A stretch of DNA of 64,000 nt from Pelobates cultripes (lineage: Eukaryota; Chordata; Amphibia; Anura; Pelobatidae). A program made the translations under genes and the position numbers. Positions 1 through 11,174 of this stretch are shown here, in pieces (positions within the stretch are counted from its first letter, which is position 1; each line of letters starts with the position of its first letter). Under the pieces are notes generated by a model. The model saw only the letters and a list, made by a program, of their open reading frames with translations. It ran no database searches and was not told the DNA's origin. The stretch covers positions 20,435,330 to 20,499,329 of the forward strand of contig OW240918.1 in NCBI GenBank assembly GCA_933207985.1, read 5' to 3'.

Positions 1-2543
1 TACTGCACTTACTGTACCTCCCTCTACTGTAATGTAACCCGTAAAGTGCTGAGTACACCTGTTAGTGCTATATAAATATAATATACATACACTGTATACC
101 TACTGCACTTACTGTACCTCCCTCTACTGTAATGTAACCTGTAAAGTGCTGAGTACACCTGCTAGCGCTATATAAATAAACTATACACACACTGTATACC
201 TACTGTACTTACTGTATCTCCCTCTACTGTAATGTAACCTGTAAAGTGCTGAGTACACCTGTTAGAGCTATATAAATATAATATACATACACTGTATACC
301 TACTGCACTTACTGTACCTCCCTCTACTGTAATGTAACCTGTAAAGTGCTGAGTACACCTGTTAGTGCTATATAAATAAAATATACATACACTGTATACC
401 TACCGCACTTACTGTACCTCCCTCTACTGTAATGTAACCTGTAAAGTGCTGAGTACACCTGTTAGAGCTATATAAATTAAATATACATACACTGTATACC
501 TACCGCACTTACTGTACCTCCCTCTACTGTAATGTAACCTGTAAAGTGCTGAGTACACCTGTTAGCGCTATATAAGTAAAATATACATACACTGTATACC
601 TACAGCACTTACTGGACCTCCCTCTACTGTAATGTAACCTGTAAAGTGCTGAGTACACCTGTTAGCGCTATATAAATAAAATGTACATACACTGTATACC
701 TACTGCACTTACTGTACCTCCCTCTACTGTAATGTAACCTGTAAAGTGCTGAGTACACCTGTTAGAGCTATATAAATAAAATGTACATACACTGTATACC
801 TACTGCACTTACTGTACCTCCCTCTACTGTAATGTAACCTGTAAAGGGCTGAGTACACCTGTTAGCGCTATATAAATATAATATACATACACTGTATACC
901 TACTGTACTTACTGTACCTCCCTCTACTGTAATGTAACCTGTAAAGGGCTGAGTACACCTGTTAGCGCTATATAAATAAAATATACATACACTGTATACC
1001 TACTGCACTTACTGTACCTCCCTCTACTGTAATGTAACCTGTATAGTGCTGAGTACACCTGTTAGCGCTATATAAATAAAATATACATACACTGTATACC
1101 TACTGCACTTACTGTACCTCCCTCTACTGTAATGTAACCTGTAACGCGCTGAGTACACCTGTTAGTGCTATATAAATAAAATATACATACACTGTATACC
1201 TACTGCACTTACTGTACCTCCCTCTACTGTAATGTAACCTGTAACGCGCTGAGTACACCTGTTAGTGCTATATAAATAAAATATACATACACTGTATACC
1301 TACTGCACTTTCTGTACCTCCCTCTACTGTAATGTAACCTGTAAAGTGCTGAGTACACCTGTTAGCGCTATATAAATAAAATATACATACACTGTATACC
1401 TACTGCACTTACTGTACCTCCCTCTACTCTAATGTAACCTGTAAAGTACTTAGTACACCTGTTAGCGCTATAATAAATAAAATATACACACACTGTATAC
1501 CTACTGCACTTACTGTCCCTCCCTCTACTGTAATGTAACCTGTAAAGTGCTGAGTACACCTGTTAGCGCTATATAAATAAAATATACATACACTGTATAC
1601 CTACTGCACTTACTGTCCCTCCCTCTACTGTAATGTAACCTGTAGAGTGCTGAGTACACCTGTTAGCGCTATATAAATAAAATATACATACACTGTATAC
1701 CTACTGCACTTACTGTACCTCCCTCTACTGTAATGTAACCTGTAAAGTGCTGAGTACACCTGTTAGCGCTATATAAATAAAATATACATACACTGTATAC
1801 CTACTGCACTTACTGTACCTCCCTCTACTCTAATGTAACCTGTAAAGTGCTGTGTACACCTGTTAGCGCTATATAAATACAATATACATACACTGTATAC
1901 CTACTGCACATACTGTACCTCCCTCTACTGTAATGTAACCTGTAAAGTGCTGACTACACCTGTTAGCGCTATATAAATAAAATATACATACACTGTATAC
2001 CTACTGCACTTACTGTACCTCCCTCTACTGTAATGTAACCTGTAAAGTGCTGAGTACACCTGTTAGTGCTATATAAATACAATATACATACACTGTATAC
2101 CTACTGCACATACTGTACCTCCCTCTACTGTAATGTAACCTGTAAAGTGCCGAGTACACCTGTTAGCGCTATATAAATACAATATACATACACTGTCTAC
2201 CTACTGCACTTACTGTACCTCCCTCTGCTGTAATGTAACCTGTAAAGTGCTGAGTACACCTGTCAGCGCTATATAAATAAAATATACATACACTGTATAC
2301 CTACTGCACTTACTGTACCTCCCTCTGCTGTAATGTAACCTGTAAAGTGCTGAGTGCACCTGTTAGCGCTATATAAATAAAATATACATACACTGTATAC
2401 CTACTGCACTTACTGTACCTCCCTCTACTGTAATGTAACCTGTAAAGTGCTGAGTACACCTGTTAGCGCTATATAAATAAAATATACATACACTCTATAC
2501 CTACTGCACTTACTGTACCTCCCTCTACTGTAATGTAACCTGT
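1..2543. repeat. 100-bp tandem satellite array (about 25 monomers)
   Basis: Near-identical 100-bp units follow one another from the first base of the window, so the left border is not seen. Each unit carries CCCTCTACTGTAATGTAACC, then a TATAAATA-like stretch, then ATACACTGTATACC. Copies differ by a few percent, mostly single substitutions; a one-base shift occurs near 1,471. The array stops abruptly inside a monomer at about 2,543. The unit length is not a multiple of three and no long frame stays open. A lone diverged monomer lies at 27.8 kb. Confidence 0.97.
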
Positions 2544-3383
2544 CAGCATTCTATAACCTTTTATTTCTCAAATTTCTCTTTAGAATGTTGTTTTTTTCAT
2601 ATTTTTTTTATAATTGTGAACAGTACGTTGAAGACTGAAAGCGTCCATTTTATTTCGGACCCTGGGACTTTAAACAAAGCATTATTCTCCTTCTTTGTTG
2701 TAAAACTAGAATCCCTTTAATAATCTGTCTGTGGTTATGGATAATCAGATGAGGATCAGAGTCCACAATCTGTCAGTTTTCCATTCATTGTTGATGCTAT
2801 ACTGAGGAATGTGCCTTACCCCTAATATAGAACGCCAATGGGGGTTAAATGGGGTCATATCATCCTAGAAATAAAACGGATGTTTATGGGTCAGTAAAAA
2901 TACACTGTAACCGTTATAGTAATCAGTTCCTTCTAGGTCCTCTGCAGGCTGACAGCTGTTTTTAATGTATGCGTAACATGTATGACATAAAACGAAGGCA
3001 TGAAAAATAAGTATATATAAATTTAAAAAAATGAAAATTGAACCGAACTGAAATGACTTTCCATCCAATGAAAATGTCTTGGGTTGAGACGGAGACTCGC
3101 AATATATGACCCATACAGGATGTTCTATTTTACCCAGCTCATAGCAATTCCCAGTCCAGTGAATACATCCTAATATTTAAAACAAAATTATGCCTGTTTG
3201 CATGGCCTTATCTGCATATGTTGTTTCATATAAAACATGTTAAATGACTGATGTTATATATAATGTGTGTTTTATATCTAACACAGCCCTGAGCCGGCAA
3301 CATATTTAATGGCCTTTGGTTTTTTAGTGCCTATACAATTGAAGATTATGCTAGCTCTAGTGTACTAATAATCTTAATTCTAA
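2544..3383. other. Unassigned sequence between satellite and next element
   Basis: AT-rich sequence with short T runs. I see no convincing open frame, splice-bounded exon or repeat family here. Confidence 0.5.
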
Positions 3384-6300
3384 TAATGACAGGGGGCGAG
3401 TATTTTGCATATCTCTCTTTTTACTAACTCCATACAGCAGTAAAGAAACATATAGTAAAAGGAACCAATCACAGGAGAGCAGGATGTACATAAGGCAACG
3501 TGACCTCATCATTTCCTCTTTCAGAAAGCGACAACAAGCGGAAGTGAATATATAGCAAACAATAAAACTAATAATAACTCCAAGTTCCCATATGCGAAGG
3601 AGCAAACGTCCAAAGAATTCTATACGAACAACGAAAAAGAGTTCAGGGTTGAGACAAATCCAAAGGATAAAATCTCCAATAGTTTCACGTGAACTGCCAA
3701 TTATCTTCAGAGACGAATCATACTGAAAAGAGAATGTGTGACAGGTTTAGACATAGTCACAAACATGTAACTCCAATTAACGTACCACCTAACATCCCAT
3801 TGGAGAATATAGTAACTATAATCTGATAACTGAGTAATTTTACCACATGACAGGAGGCTTCGTATTTTGCATTTTTAACGCTGAGAAAAGAGTATAGAAC
3901 TAAATAAGAGTCCTACGGTGTGCCGAGAGACCCAGTATTCGGCGTTGTGGGGAGGTCTTCCCCGTTGAGCGCCCATGTATACACCATCTAATGGGAAATT
4001 ATACAAGACCAAGTCTGACCGTTTGTCATCAGGATGTTTATTACCGTAGAGTGAAAGGAGAACGACCTCCACAACTCATAGACTGGAGAGGTATGTCATT
4101 AGATAGTTGGTATTCTAGAGGATCCTAGTCCCTTGGGCGTCCTCAGGTAGTGATACGGGCTGCAGTTCCGTCTCCATCCTCACATAAGGGATGAAGACTG
4201 TACCAGACAGGCTGGGAATGTCCAGATGTAGAGGTAGGGTCATCACATCCCTGGGTTCGCAGATTCCCAAGAGGTCCCAGGCAGTCTGCAATTGTCCGCT
4301 GACTTGCCAAGAAACCACCAAAGCGGGTCCAGGTCCCCAGGTAGCCGACCCTCCCGGGATAGAAGATTTGAGTACCCTAGGGCTCCGTGAGGAATTGTCT
4401 GTGATAAATGTAGCAGGAGAAGATCCTCGCCTGCTCAAGTATTTCTGTAGACCTTGTAAGCATGAGAAGCATAAGTCCTTCGGGGAGGTCCGGTCGGACG
4501 GAGCGCAATCACCATCGTGCCTCGACTTATACTGTGACTAGTGGTAATATCCAAATCAGTCGGCCCCTATGAGATGTGTCTCCCCCGGGAGACGAGTTGA
4601 TCTTCTGTGAAGAAGACGGGGATCAAAGGAACCTACATGTTGTCTGATAAACGCGAGTTGGTCCATCCCGGTGGATGTGAAACCTAACCACCTAATCTGT
4701 GGTTACCTGCAGTAGAGTTTTCAGTTCCCTGGAGTGATCTGAATGTGGTTCTCTCGGAAGAGAGTGTCTCGAATTCCCCACCTGTGTTCATTACTTCTTT
4801 CGGTAGTTTATCAGGGCCCACCAGGCTCCGAGCTACTGGATCAGGAAGGAGAGGATGTCCCCTGAAAACTGGGTAAGGTGGTTGAGCGGGAAGGAAGAAG
4901 ACCATCCTGACGTGTCTTTAGGTCCTGAACGCAAGTCGGTTGACTACGTGAAAGTGGTCTTCCCCAGGATTGAGTGCCTTTCACCAAGATGTGGTGAAAT
5001 CCCCTGTGGATGTAGTAGGAGGTATCTGGAGCACCATTGGTTGACCTATACCTATATGGGTAATAGAGCTAGTGGTAGCGGATCTCGGGTCAGATGTCCC
5101 GAAGCGGTCACCGGCTCTGTTGCCAACCGGTTCCAAAGAACCCGGCAAGCGTGGGTCGCAGCCAAATAAAACAGAATGGATGAGAGCACAATCCGTTTCA
5201 TTGTGCGCTATGCACCATGCAGACTCCAGCAGAGTGTAGTAGTGTAGTTATTGTGTGAAATGTATTTTCTCAAAGTATCAAAACAACCCCAGCAGGGTGT
5301 GTGATATGCAGTAGTGTGCACTTATTGTGTGCAATTTATTGTCTCAAAGTACCAAAACAACCCCAGCAGGGTGTGTGATATGGGGTACCCCAGCAGGGTA
5401 TCTGTTGTAGTGTAAATCATGCCAGTGGACCCCAGCAGGGTCTGTATAAATGGCAGTATGGTGTTATAACTCTGGCAGGGTATTCTGTATCTGTCACTTA
5501 GTGTAGTCAAATTGTCCCAGCAGGGCAAACCACAATATTGGGATTTGTATAACTGGGCCTCACCCAGGATCACAGAGGTGGCTACAGGGCGACCTCCAAA
5601 AAGCAGCACCCCAAGCAGACACATGGTAATAAGGCCCTTTATATGGCAGTAATTAGACAAAAGTGACTAATCTCTATAATAGGATATAGCACTAGCTCTA
5701 AGCTCCGTCGTGTTCTGACAGGTAGGGGTCATCCCTTTGAGCATCCATTACCAGACATAGAGTCTTGCTGTAGATTCCTGAACCCTGATCCAGGTGACAT
5801 CTCTTCAACTCTCCCATCACTGATATGTACTTATACAGTACCATCTTGATAGTCTGTGTCCCTTTAAAGAATTCACTATACATGAGTACGACTCAAATCT
5901 GTAAATAATATGTCAGTTAGAATACCTAGATTCAAACTTGGGACCCTGGGGTCCAACGTCCGTGTCAGAGCATCGTGAGCCACGAGAGCAGCTAGGCTAG
6001 CTGACAGCCCAGGTACATGTTACTCGAAATCGTGGTGAGCGAGAGTAGCAAAATGGCCACCCATAATCTCATGAGATTAAAGATGGCCGCCGAGAGTAAA
6101 GGAGGGGGAACATGGTCCCTGGAGTCTCGGTAGACGCGGGATCAAAGATGGCCGCTGTGTCTTTTTCGGGCTACCTTGTGGTTGCCCCACAGACTGCCCT
6201 GCACCAAGATAGTGGATGTTCGAAAGCATCCAGCACATTACCGGGTGTACGGTATGGGGCAGCCTGAGAGAGCAAGGGCAGTGAGTCCGGACGTCCCCCT

Positions 6301-7067
6301 GAGGGTTGTAGGAGGAAGTGGTCGAACGGATAGGCCGGAAGAAGGGGTTAATGCCCGGGAGCCGACAGGAACCGCGGGAGGGAAGGGGTTAAGCCCCAGC
6401 CAGACCCAGAATCCCCATGAGACCCTGGGGAGAAGGAGGAAAGCGGGGAAAGAGGATCCCCAGATGCCCCAGGTATAAAAGGCCAGGAAAATCGCCAGAA
6501 AAGACATGATACATATGGTATAAAGTACATCTACCATAACTATACATAAAACCTATTAAGTCAATAAAAAATTGACACCTAACACCTATTAAAACCATGT
6601 TATAAAATACATATGACATCTATTAAATACATATAAAGTACATGTAATACTTATCAAAACAAAGAATGAAATGCCTATAAAACTGATAAATTACAAGTGG
6701 TATTAATCACAACTAAAGGTTATGAAATAAGGATAACGTTAAATCTACATAAAATCTATGAAATAACAGAAAACACACAGTTGCACATAGTACAGAAGCA
6801 CAGCAAGAACATACAGTAAAGTATATAAACTATAATACAGAAACAACCTCAAAGAGGCACTGTAAACATAAAGTAATGGAGAAGAGTAATACCCTGCCCT
6901 GTCTGCTTGATGGAGCAGCAAAGAAAGAGGAAATGATAAGGTCACATTGCCTTATGTACATCCTGCTCTCCTGTGATTGCTTCTTTTTTCTGTGTGTTTC
7001 TTTACTGCTGTACGGAGTTAGTAAAGAGAGATATGCAAAATACGAAGCCTCCTGTCATGTGGTAAAA
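3384..7067. mobile_element. Degenerate element bounded by inverted repeats (DIRS-like considered)
   Basis: The right end (about 6,920-7,067) is the reverse complement of two separate left segments. About 3,384-3,525 matches over roughly 140 bp with few mismatches, and 3,837-3,872 matches the outermost 36 bp perfectly (core TGACAGGAGGCTTCGTATTT). A split arrangement of terminal and internal complementary copies resembles DIRS-type retroelements. However, I find no tyrosine recombinase, RT or other recognisable protein. The interior has short directly repeated CCCAGCAGGGT motifs (5,230-5,530) and a GC-rich stretch with repeated AAGATGGCCGC (6,050-6,480). The longest frames (about 100 codons) overlap on both strands and are not credible genes. 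Confidence 0.4.
5225..5540. repeat. Short direct repeats built on CCCAGCAGGGT
   Basis: A block of roughly 70 bp containing CTCAAAGTA.CAAAACAACC and CCCAGCAGGGTGTGTGATAT occurs twice in tandem. Further isolated copies of CCCAGCAGGGT follow at shorter spacing. It lies inside the inverted-repeat-bounded element. Confidence 0.7.
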
Positions 7068-7145
7068 TTTTATTTATTTATTTATTTATAAAATATTTTA
7101 CCAGGAAAGATACATTGAGATTTCTCTTGTTTTCAAGTATGTCCT
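7068..7145. repeat. Interspersed repeat fragment with TTTA microsatellite
   Basis: A (TTTA)n run is followed by ATATTTTACCAGGAAAGATA and a conserved-looking 50-bp stretch ending GTATGTCCTGGG. I recognise it as a common dispersed repeat type of frog genomes but cannot assign a family. It directly abuts the terminal repeat on its left and a CR1-type tail on its right. Confidence 0.5.
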
Positions 7146-7262
7146 GGGTAATTACATAGTTACATAGTTACATAGGCTGAAAAGAGACTTGCGTCCATCA
7201 AGTTCAGCCTTCCTCACATTTGTTTTTCCTGTTGATCCAAAAGAACGCAAAAAACTATTAGA
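7146..7262 (-). mobile_element. CR1-type LINE 3' tail, 5' truncated
   Basis: It begins with repeated ACATAGTT units, then TGCGTCCATCAAGTTCAGCC and GATCCAAAAGAACGCAAAA. The reverse complement matches the 3' end of the CR1 fragment at 24.6-25.1 kb, including the GTAACTATGTAAC terminus. Short 3' repeats and extreme 5' truncation are typical of CR1-clade insertions. No coding sequence remains. Confidence 0.8.
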
Positions 7263-7542
7263 GTTTTAGAGAACGCACCCATTAACTTCTGGCACATTTT
7301 TTATAATCTATTTGCAATTGGCACATTTGTGGATAAAAGAGGATTAATGGCCTAAATTGTGGAATAATTTGTTAGATGTAATTTTTTATTAAACCTGAAA
7401 TTTTAGGTTTGTGAAAATTCTCCAACACAGCCATAGTCTGCCCGTTTTCGCCTATTTTTGTCAGGTTTCAGATTTGAACTTGCTACAAGTTAGATGATAC
7501 ATTCCTATCTAAGTATAGATACAAGATATCTACGAAGGCATT
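7263..7542. other. No feature seen
   Basis: AT-rich single-copy-looking sequence that ends at the target duplication of the hAT element. Confidence 0.5.
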
Positions 7543-7969
7543 ATGTGATTCAGGGCCGGATTAACATAGGGGCTGATGGAGCTGCAGCTCCAGGCCCAGG
7601 CCCATGGAATAGGCCCATAAAAAAAAAAAAAAAAAAAAAATTTTTTTTTTTTTTACACACACTACTCTTAGGTTTGCCATCTGACTGGTATTTTAATGGC
7701 ACAGACGGTATTTGAGGCTGCCTGGCCGTGCCGGTATTACAGTAATACCGGCAATACAAATGCAGGTAATTTTCTCAGAATAAATGTAAATTACTCTGCA
7801 ATACCAGCACCGGCCAGTAGGGGTCACTGTGTGTGGAGAGAGTCAGGGATAGGAAGTTACAGCATATCCCTGCCTCTCTCTACTACTCACTGATCCGTGG
7901 GGGAGCAGCTACACAACACAGAGAGTCCAAACAGCAGCTCTACAGCTCAGGTAAGTGAGGGATGGGGGG

Positions 7970-9180
7970 GAAGGCAGCAGGGACACATGGGGACACTGAG
8001 ACACTAGGGGACACTGAGACACTAGGGGACACTGAGACACTAGGGGACATATGGGACACTGAGACACTAGGGGACACAGACACTAGGGGACACAGACACT
8101 AGGGGACACATGGGGACACCGAGACACTAGGGGACAAATGGGGACACAAACACTAGGGGACACATGGGGACACTGAGACACTAGGGGACATATGGGACAC
8201 TGAGACACTAGGGGACACATGGGGACACAGACACTAGGGGACACATGGGGACACTGAGACACTAGGGGACAAATGGGGACACTAAGACACTAGGGGACAC
8301 TGGGACACATGGGGATGCTGAGACACATGGAGACGCTGTGAGACATAGGGACATTGGGAGACACTGAGACATTGGCACACGGAGACACTATGTCCCCCAC
8401 CCAGTGTCCCTAGTGTCTCAGTGTCCCCAAGTCTCCCAGTGTCTGTGTCCCATGTCTCTAAGTGTGCCTAGTGTCCCCATGTGTCCCAGTGTCCCCATGT
8501 CTATGTCCACAACTGTCTCCCAGCCAGTGTCCCTTAGTCTCCCAGTATCCCTTAGTCTCCCAGTGTCCCCTAGTCTCCCAGTGTCTGTGTCCTTAGTGTC
8601 TTTGTGTCCCCAAATGTTTCAGTGTCTCCATGTCTCCCAGTGTCTGTGTTCCTAGTGTCTCAGTGTGCCTGGTGTCCCCATGTCTCCCAGTGTCCCTATA
8701 TGTCCCAGTGTCCACATGTCTATGTCCACAACTGTACCCATGTCTCCCAGTGTCTGTCTCCCAGCCAGTGCCCCCTAGTCTCCCAGTGTCCCCTAGTCTC
8801 CCAGTGTCTGTGTTCCCATGTCTTTGTCCCTAGTGTCTTAGTGTCCCCAAATGTTTCAGTGTCCCCATGTCTCCCAGTGTCTGTGTCCCTAGTGTCTCAG
8901 TGTCCCCATTTCTCCCAGTTTCCCTAAATGTCTCAGTGTCCCCATGTTTCCCAGTGTCCCCATTTCTCTGTGTCCCCGGGTCTCTCAGTGTCCCCATGTC
9001 TCTCAGTGTCCCCAGTATCCTAGTGGCATGGGGACACACTGGGACATTGGGACACTGGTAGAAATGGGAGACTAGGGTACTGGGCAACATGGGGACACTA
9101 ACACTGTGATACATAGGGACACAGACACTAGGTGACTTGCGAGACTGAGACACTGGGAGACAAGGAGACACTGGGAGCAA
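7970..9180. repeat. Strand-switching minisatellite (GGGACACTGAGACACTA and complement)
   Basis: From about 7,970 to 8,395 the top strand is G-rich (GACACTAGGGGACACTGAGA). From about 8,396 to 9,020 the same motif runs in reverse complement (CAGTGTCCCC, GTGTCTCAGTGT). From about 9,020 to 9,180 it returns to the G-rich orientation. Repeats are short and variable, about 10-20 bp. The long frames here, read as Pro/Ser/Val-rich low-complexity peptides, are a by-product of the repeat and not a gene. Confidence 0.9.
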
Positions 9181-9367
9181 TCCATCTATACAGCAGAATC
9201 AAACTGTGAGTAGTTTGTTGGTGATTTTACAGCATTTTCTCTGATATCACTCCTTGTGATTTACATCATGTGATGTCACGCATAACTAATTAATTATACA
9301 AATGATTAAGGCTGGTATTTTTTCCCAAGAAAGGTGGAAACCTTAACTACTCTTCACATACTCCTGC

Positions 9368-9889
9368 TTAAAGGAGCACTATAGGGTCAGGAACACAATC
9401 CTGTATTTCTGACCCTATTATGTTAAAACCACCACCCTGGCCCCTTCTTGCCTCCCTTAATATAGTAAAATATTACTTGTATTCAATTCTGCAGCTGCTG
9501 GCTCAGAAGTGGTGGTCTGAGAAATTACAATACTTCCCCATAGGATTGGCTGAGACTGTCAACTAGGCAGATCAGGGGCAGAGCCAGCACAAGTCCAACA
9601 TAGCCCTGGCCAATCAGCATCTCCTCATAAAGATAAATTGAATCAATGCATCTCTATGAGGAAAGTTCAGTGTTTGCATGCAGAGGGTGGAGACACTGAA
9701 TGGCAGTGCTGCACACTAGGCAGTACTGCCCGAGGAAGCACCTCTAGCAGCCATCTAAGGAGCGGCCAGTGGAGTTATTTTCTCTGAAAAGACAGTGTTT
9801 ACTGCAAAAAAGCCTGAATGGAATGATTCTACTTACCAGAACAAATACAATAAGCTGTAGTTGTTCTGGTGACTATAGTGTCCCTTTAA
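9368..9889. mobile_element. T2/Kolobok-type MITE nested in the hAT element
   Basis: It starts TTAAAGGAGCACTATAG and ends with the inverted form CTATAGTGTCCCTTTAA, giving about 17-bp terminal repeats that include the TTAA target site. TTAAAGGRR termini with TTAA targets match the T2 MITE group (Kolobok superfamily) described in Xenopus. The interior is non-coding. Related copies occur at 35.8, 54.2, 61.9 and 63.5 kb in this window. Confidence 0.85.
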
Positions 9890-10552
9890 GTTTGGAAGCT
9901 TAAGAGGGATGTATGGGAACAAAACTTGTGTGCACTGGCTGACATTAAAGTTAGTTTAGGTAATGCAGACGTTGGTCTCTCTAACACTGTGGTATGTCCC
10001 CTTTCTTCTAGACTCACTACAGACACCTTTTCTCTGTCTCAGACTATATACCAGGAACTTCTGCCTGCTAGTAAGAAGGTAAGGAGACAAGTGGACCAGC
10101 GAGTACTATGGGACAGTCCTTAGAAAGAATGGAGTGAGCGCATCATTAGACGCATTTATGTCAAGCTCAAGGTGCTGCCTTCATAGTATGCCCTTAGTTG
10201 GACAGCCTGCAGGATTGGCAGGCAGCACTTTTTGGGCATGTTCACCCCTTTTGGAATGTCTTGTCACGTGATTCGTGCCAGTGGCACACCCTTTTACCCT
10301 GCCCATTGACTTCCTGCTTCACTGGACACTGCTGTTAGGGGTTATGGATTTACTTGAAAGATGAAAACATAAATTAGAGAGAAATTAGCATAGAGTATGT
10401 GTTTTCTTATAGCTGCATCCTATGAGTTTCCCTCCAGCACCATCTCCATCAGATACATGACGCTTGGGAGGTATGATTGTTTTAGTGTTTTTGGTCGATA
10501 AAATTCCGTAATTAGGCCCATCATAATTGTCAGCACCAGGCCCACTGTGCTC
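9890..10552. other. Right interior of the hAT element, unassigned
   Basis: This holds a 65-codon open frame (9,926-10,123) with a pyrimidine tract and AG before codon 31 and GTAAGG near its end, so it superficially resembles an exon. I recognise no protein family in it. A captured exon fragment is possible but unsupported. Confidence 0.3.
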
Positions 10553-10574
10553 TTAATCCGGCCCTGATGTGATT

Positions 10575-10785
10575 CATGCATTTATTATGCAACACAAAGG
10601 AAACAAGCCACTGATTAGAAAAGAAATGAAACAGAAATTGCAAACGTATAGTCACAGTCCTGTATTGTTTAATTTACTGAATGACAGGTGGAGCTGGAAT
10701 GTTTGTCACATATCTATAAATCTACGCTGCTTACTACAATGTAAACCAGTCTCTTCAGACACAGGGTCAGGTCAGTATCTTATCC
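10575..10785. other. Unassigned sequence left of the 60-bp satellite
   Basis: Short single-copy-looking stretch between the hAT target duplication and the first satellite monomer. No gene seen. Confidence 0.5.
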
Positions 10786-10969
10786 TGCATGTTACTGTAT
10801 CCGTGTTACCTGAATACCTGTGTTACCTGAATACCTGTCATTCTCCGTCTATATATCTATACTGCGCGTTACTGTATCCGTGTTACCTGAATACCTGTCA
10901 TTCTCTGTCTATATATCTATACCGTGTGTTACTGTATCCGTGTTACCTGAATACCTGTCATTCTCTGTC
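10786..10969. repeat. 60-bp satellite, left end of array
   Basis: The first monomers (GTTACTGTATCCGTGTTACC core) include an irregular short unit in which GTGTTACCTGAATACCT is repeated at 18-bp spacing, as expected at an array edge. The block runs into an N gap. Confidence 0.95.
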
Positions 10970-11069
10970 NNNNNNNNNNNNNNNNNNNNNNNNNNNNNNN
11001 NNNNNNNNNNNNNNNNNNNNNNNNNNNNNNNNNNNNNNNNNNNNNNNNNNNNNNNNNNNNNNNNNNNNN
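10970..11069. other. Assembly gap (100 N)
   Basis: Exactly 100 undetermined bases, the conventional size for a gap of unknown length. It separates satellite from an LTR end fragment. Confidence 0.99.
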
Positions 11070-11174
11070 ACATGAAACAGGCACATACAGGTACAATGCA
11101 TCTCTCTCCAGACCTATAGGCAACCCTTAAAGGCACAGTGTCCAGTTATAGTCCGAGTGGCTAGGTTTGCCACA
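11070..11174. mobile_element. Terminal 105 bp of a second Gmr1-like LTR
   Basis: This matches the last 105 bp of the LTR at 22,336-23,351 with about one mismatch and ends GGCTAGGTTTGCCACA. It then meets satellite at ATATCTATACCG, the same breakpoint as the full element at 23,351/23,352. The rest of the LTR or element would lie in the gap. Confidence 0.9.

Larger units (their letters stand above)
7551..10566. mobile_element. 3.0-kb hAT-superfamily element with 8-bp target duplication
   Basis: The ends are inverted copies of CAGGGCCGGATTAA (7,551-7,564 and 10,553-10,566). They are flanked by a perfect 8-bp duplication ATGTGATT (7,543-7,550 and 10,567-10,574). CAGGG-type termini plus an 8-bp duplication are the hallmark of hAT transposons. 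No transposase frame is present, so mobility would need a transposase in trans. The interior holds a small inverted repeat around GCCGGTATTAC (7,735-7,830), a 1.2-kb strand-switching minisatellite (7,970-9,180) and a nested T2-type MITE (9,368-9,889). Confidence 0.9.

Noticed and set aside
1..2543. Possible CRISPR-like array of regular repeats
   Set aside because: Units are contiguous with no unique spacers, and this is eukaryotic DNA. It is a tandem satellite.
5930..6010. tRNA-like sequence (TTCAAACTTGGGACC)
   Set aside because: The T-loop-like stretch lacks a matching anticodon arm and acceptor stem on either strand.
8404..8927. Ser/Pro/Val-rich frames near 8.4-9.2 kb
   Set aside because: They are products of the GTGTCCC minisatellite inside the hAT element, with frames open on both strands.
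9926..10123. Possible captured exon with AG and GTAAGG borders
   Set aside because: No homology to any protein I recognise. Splice-like dinucleotides are common, and the reading frame is short.
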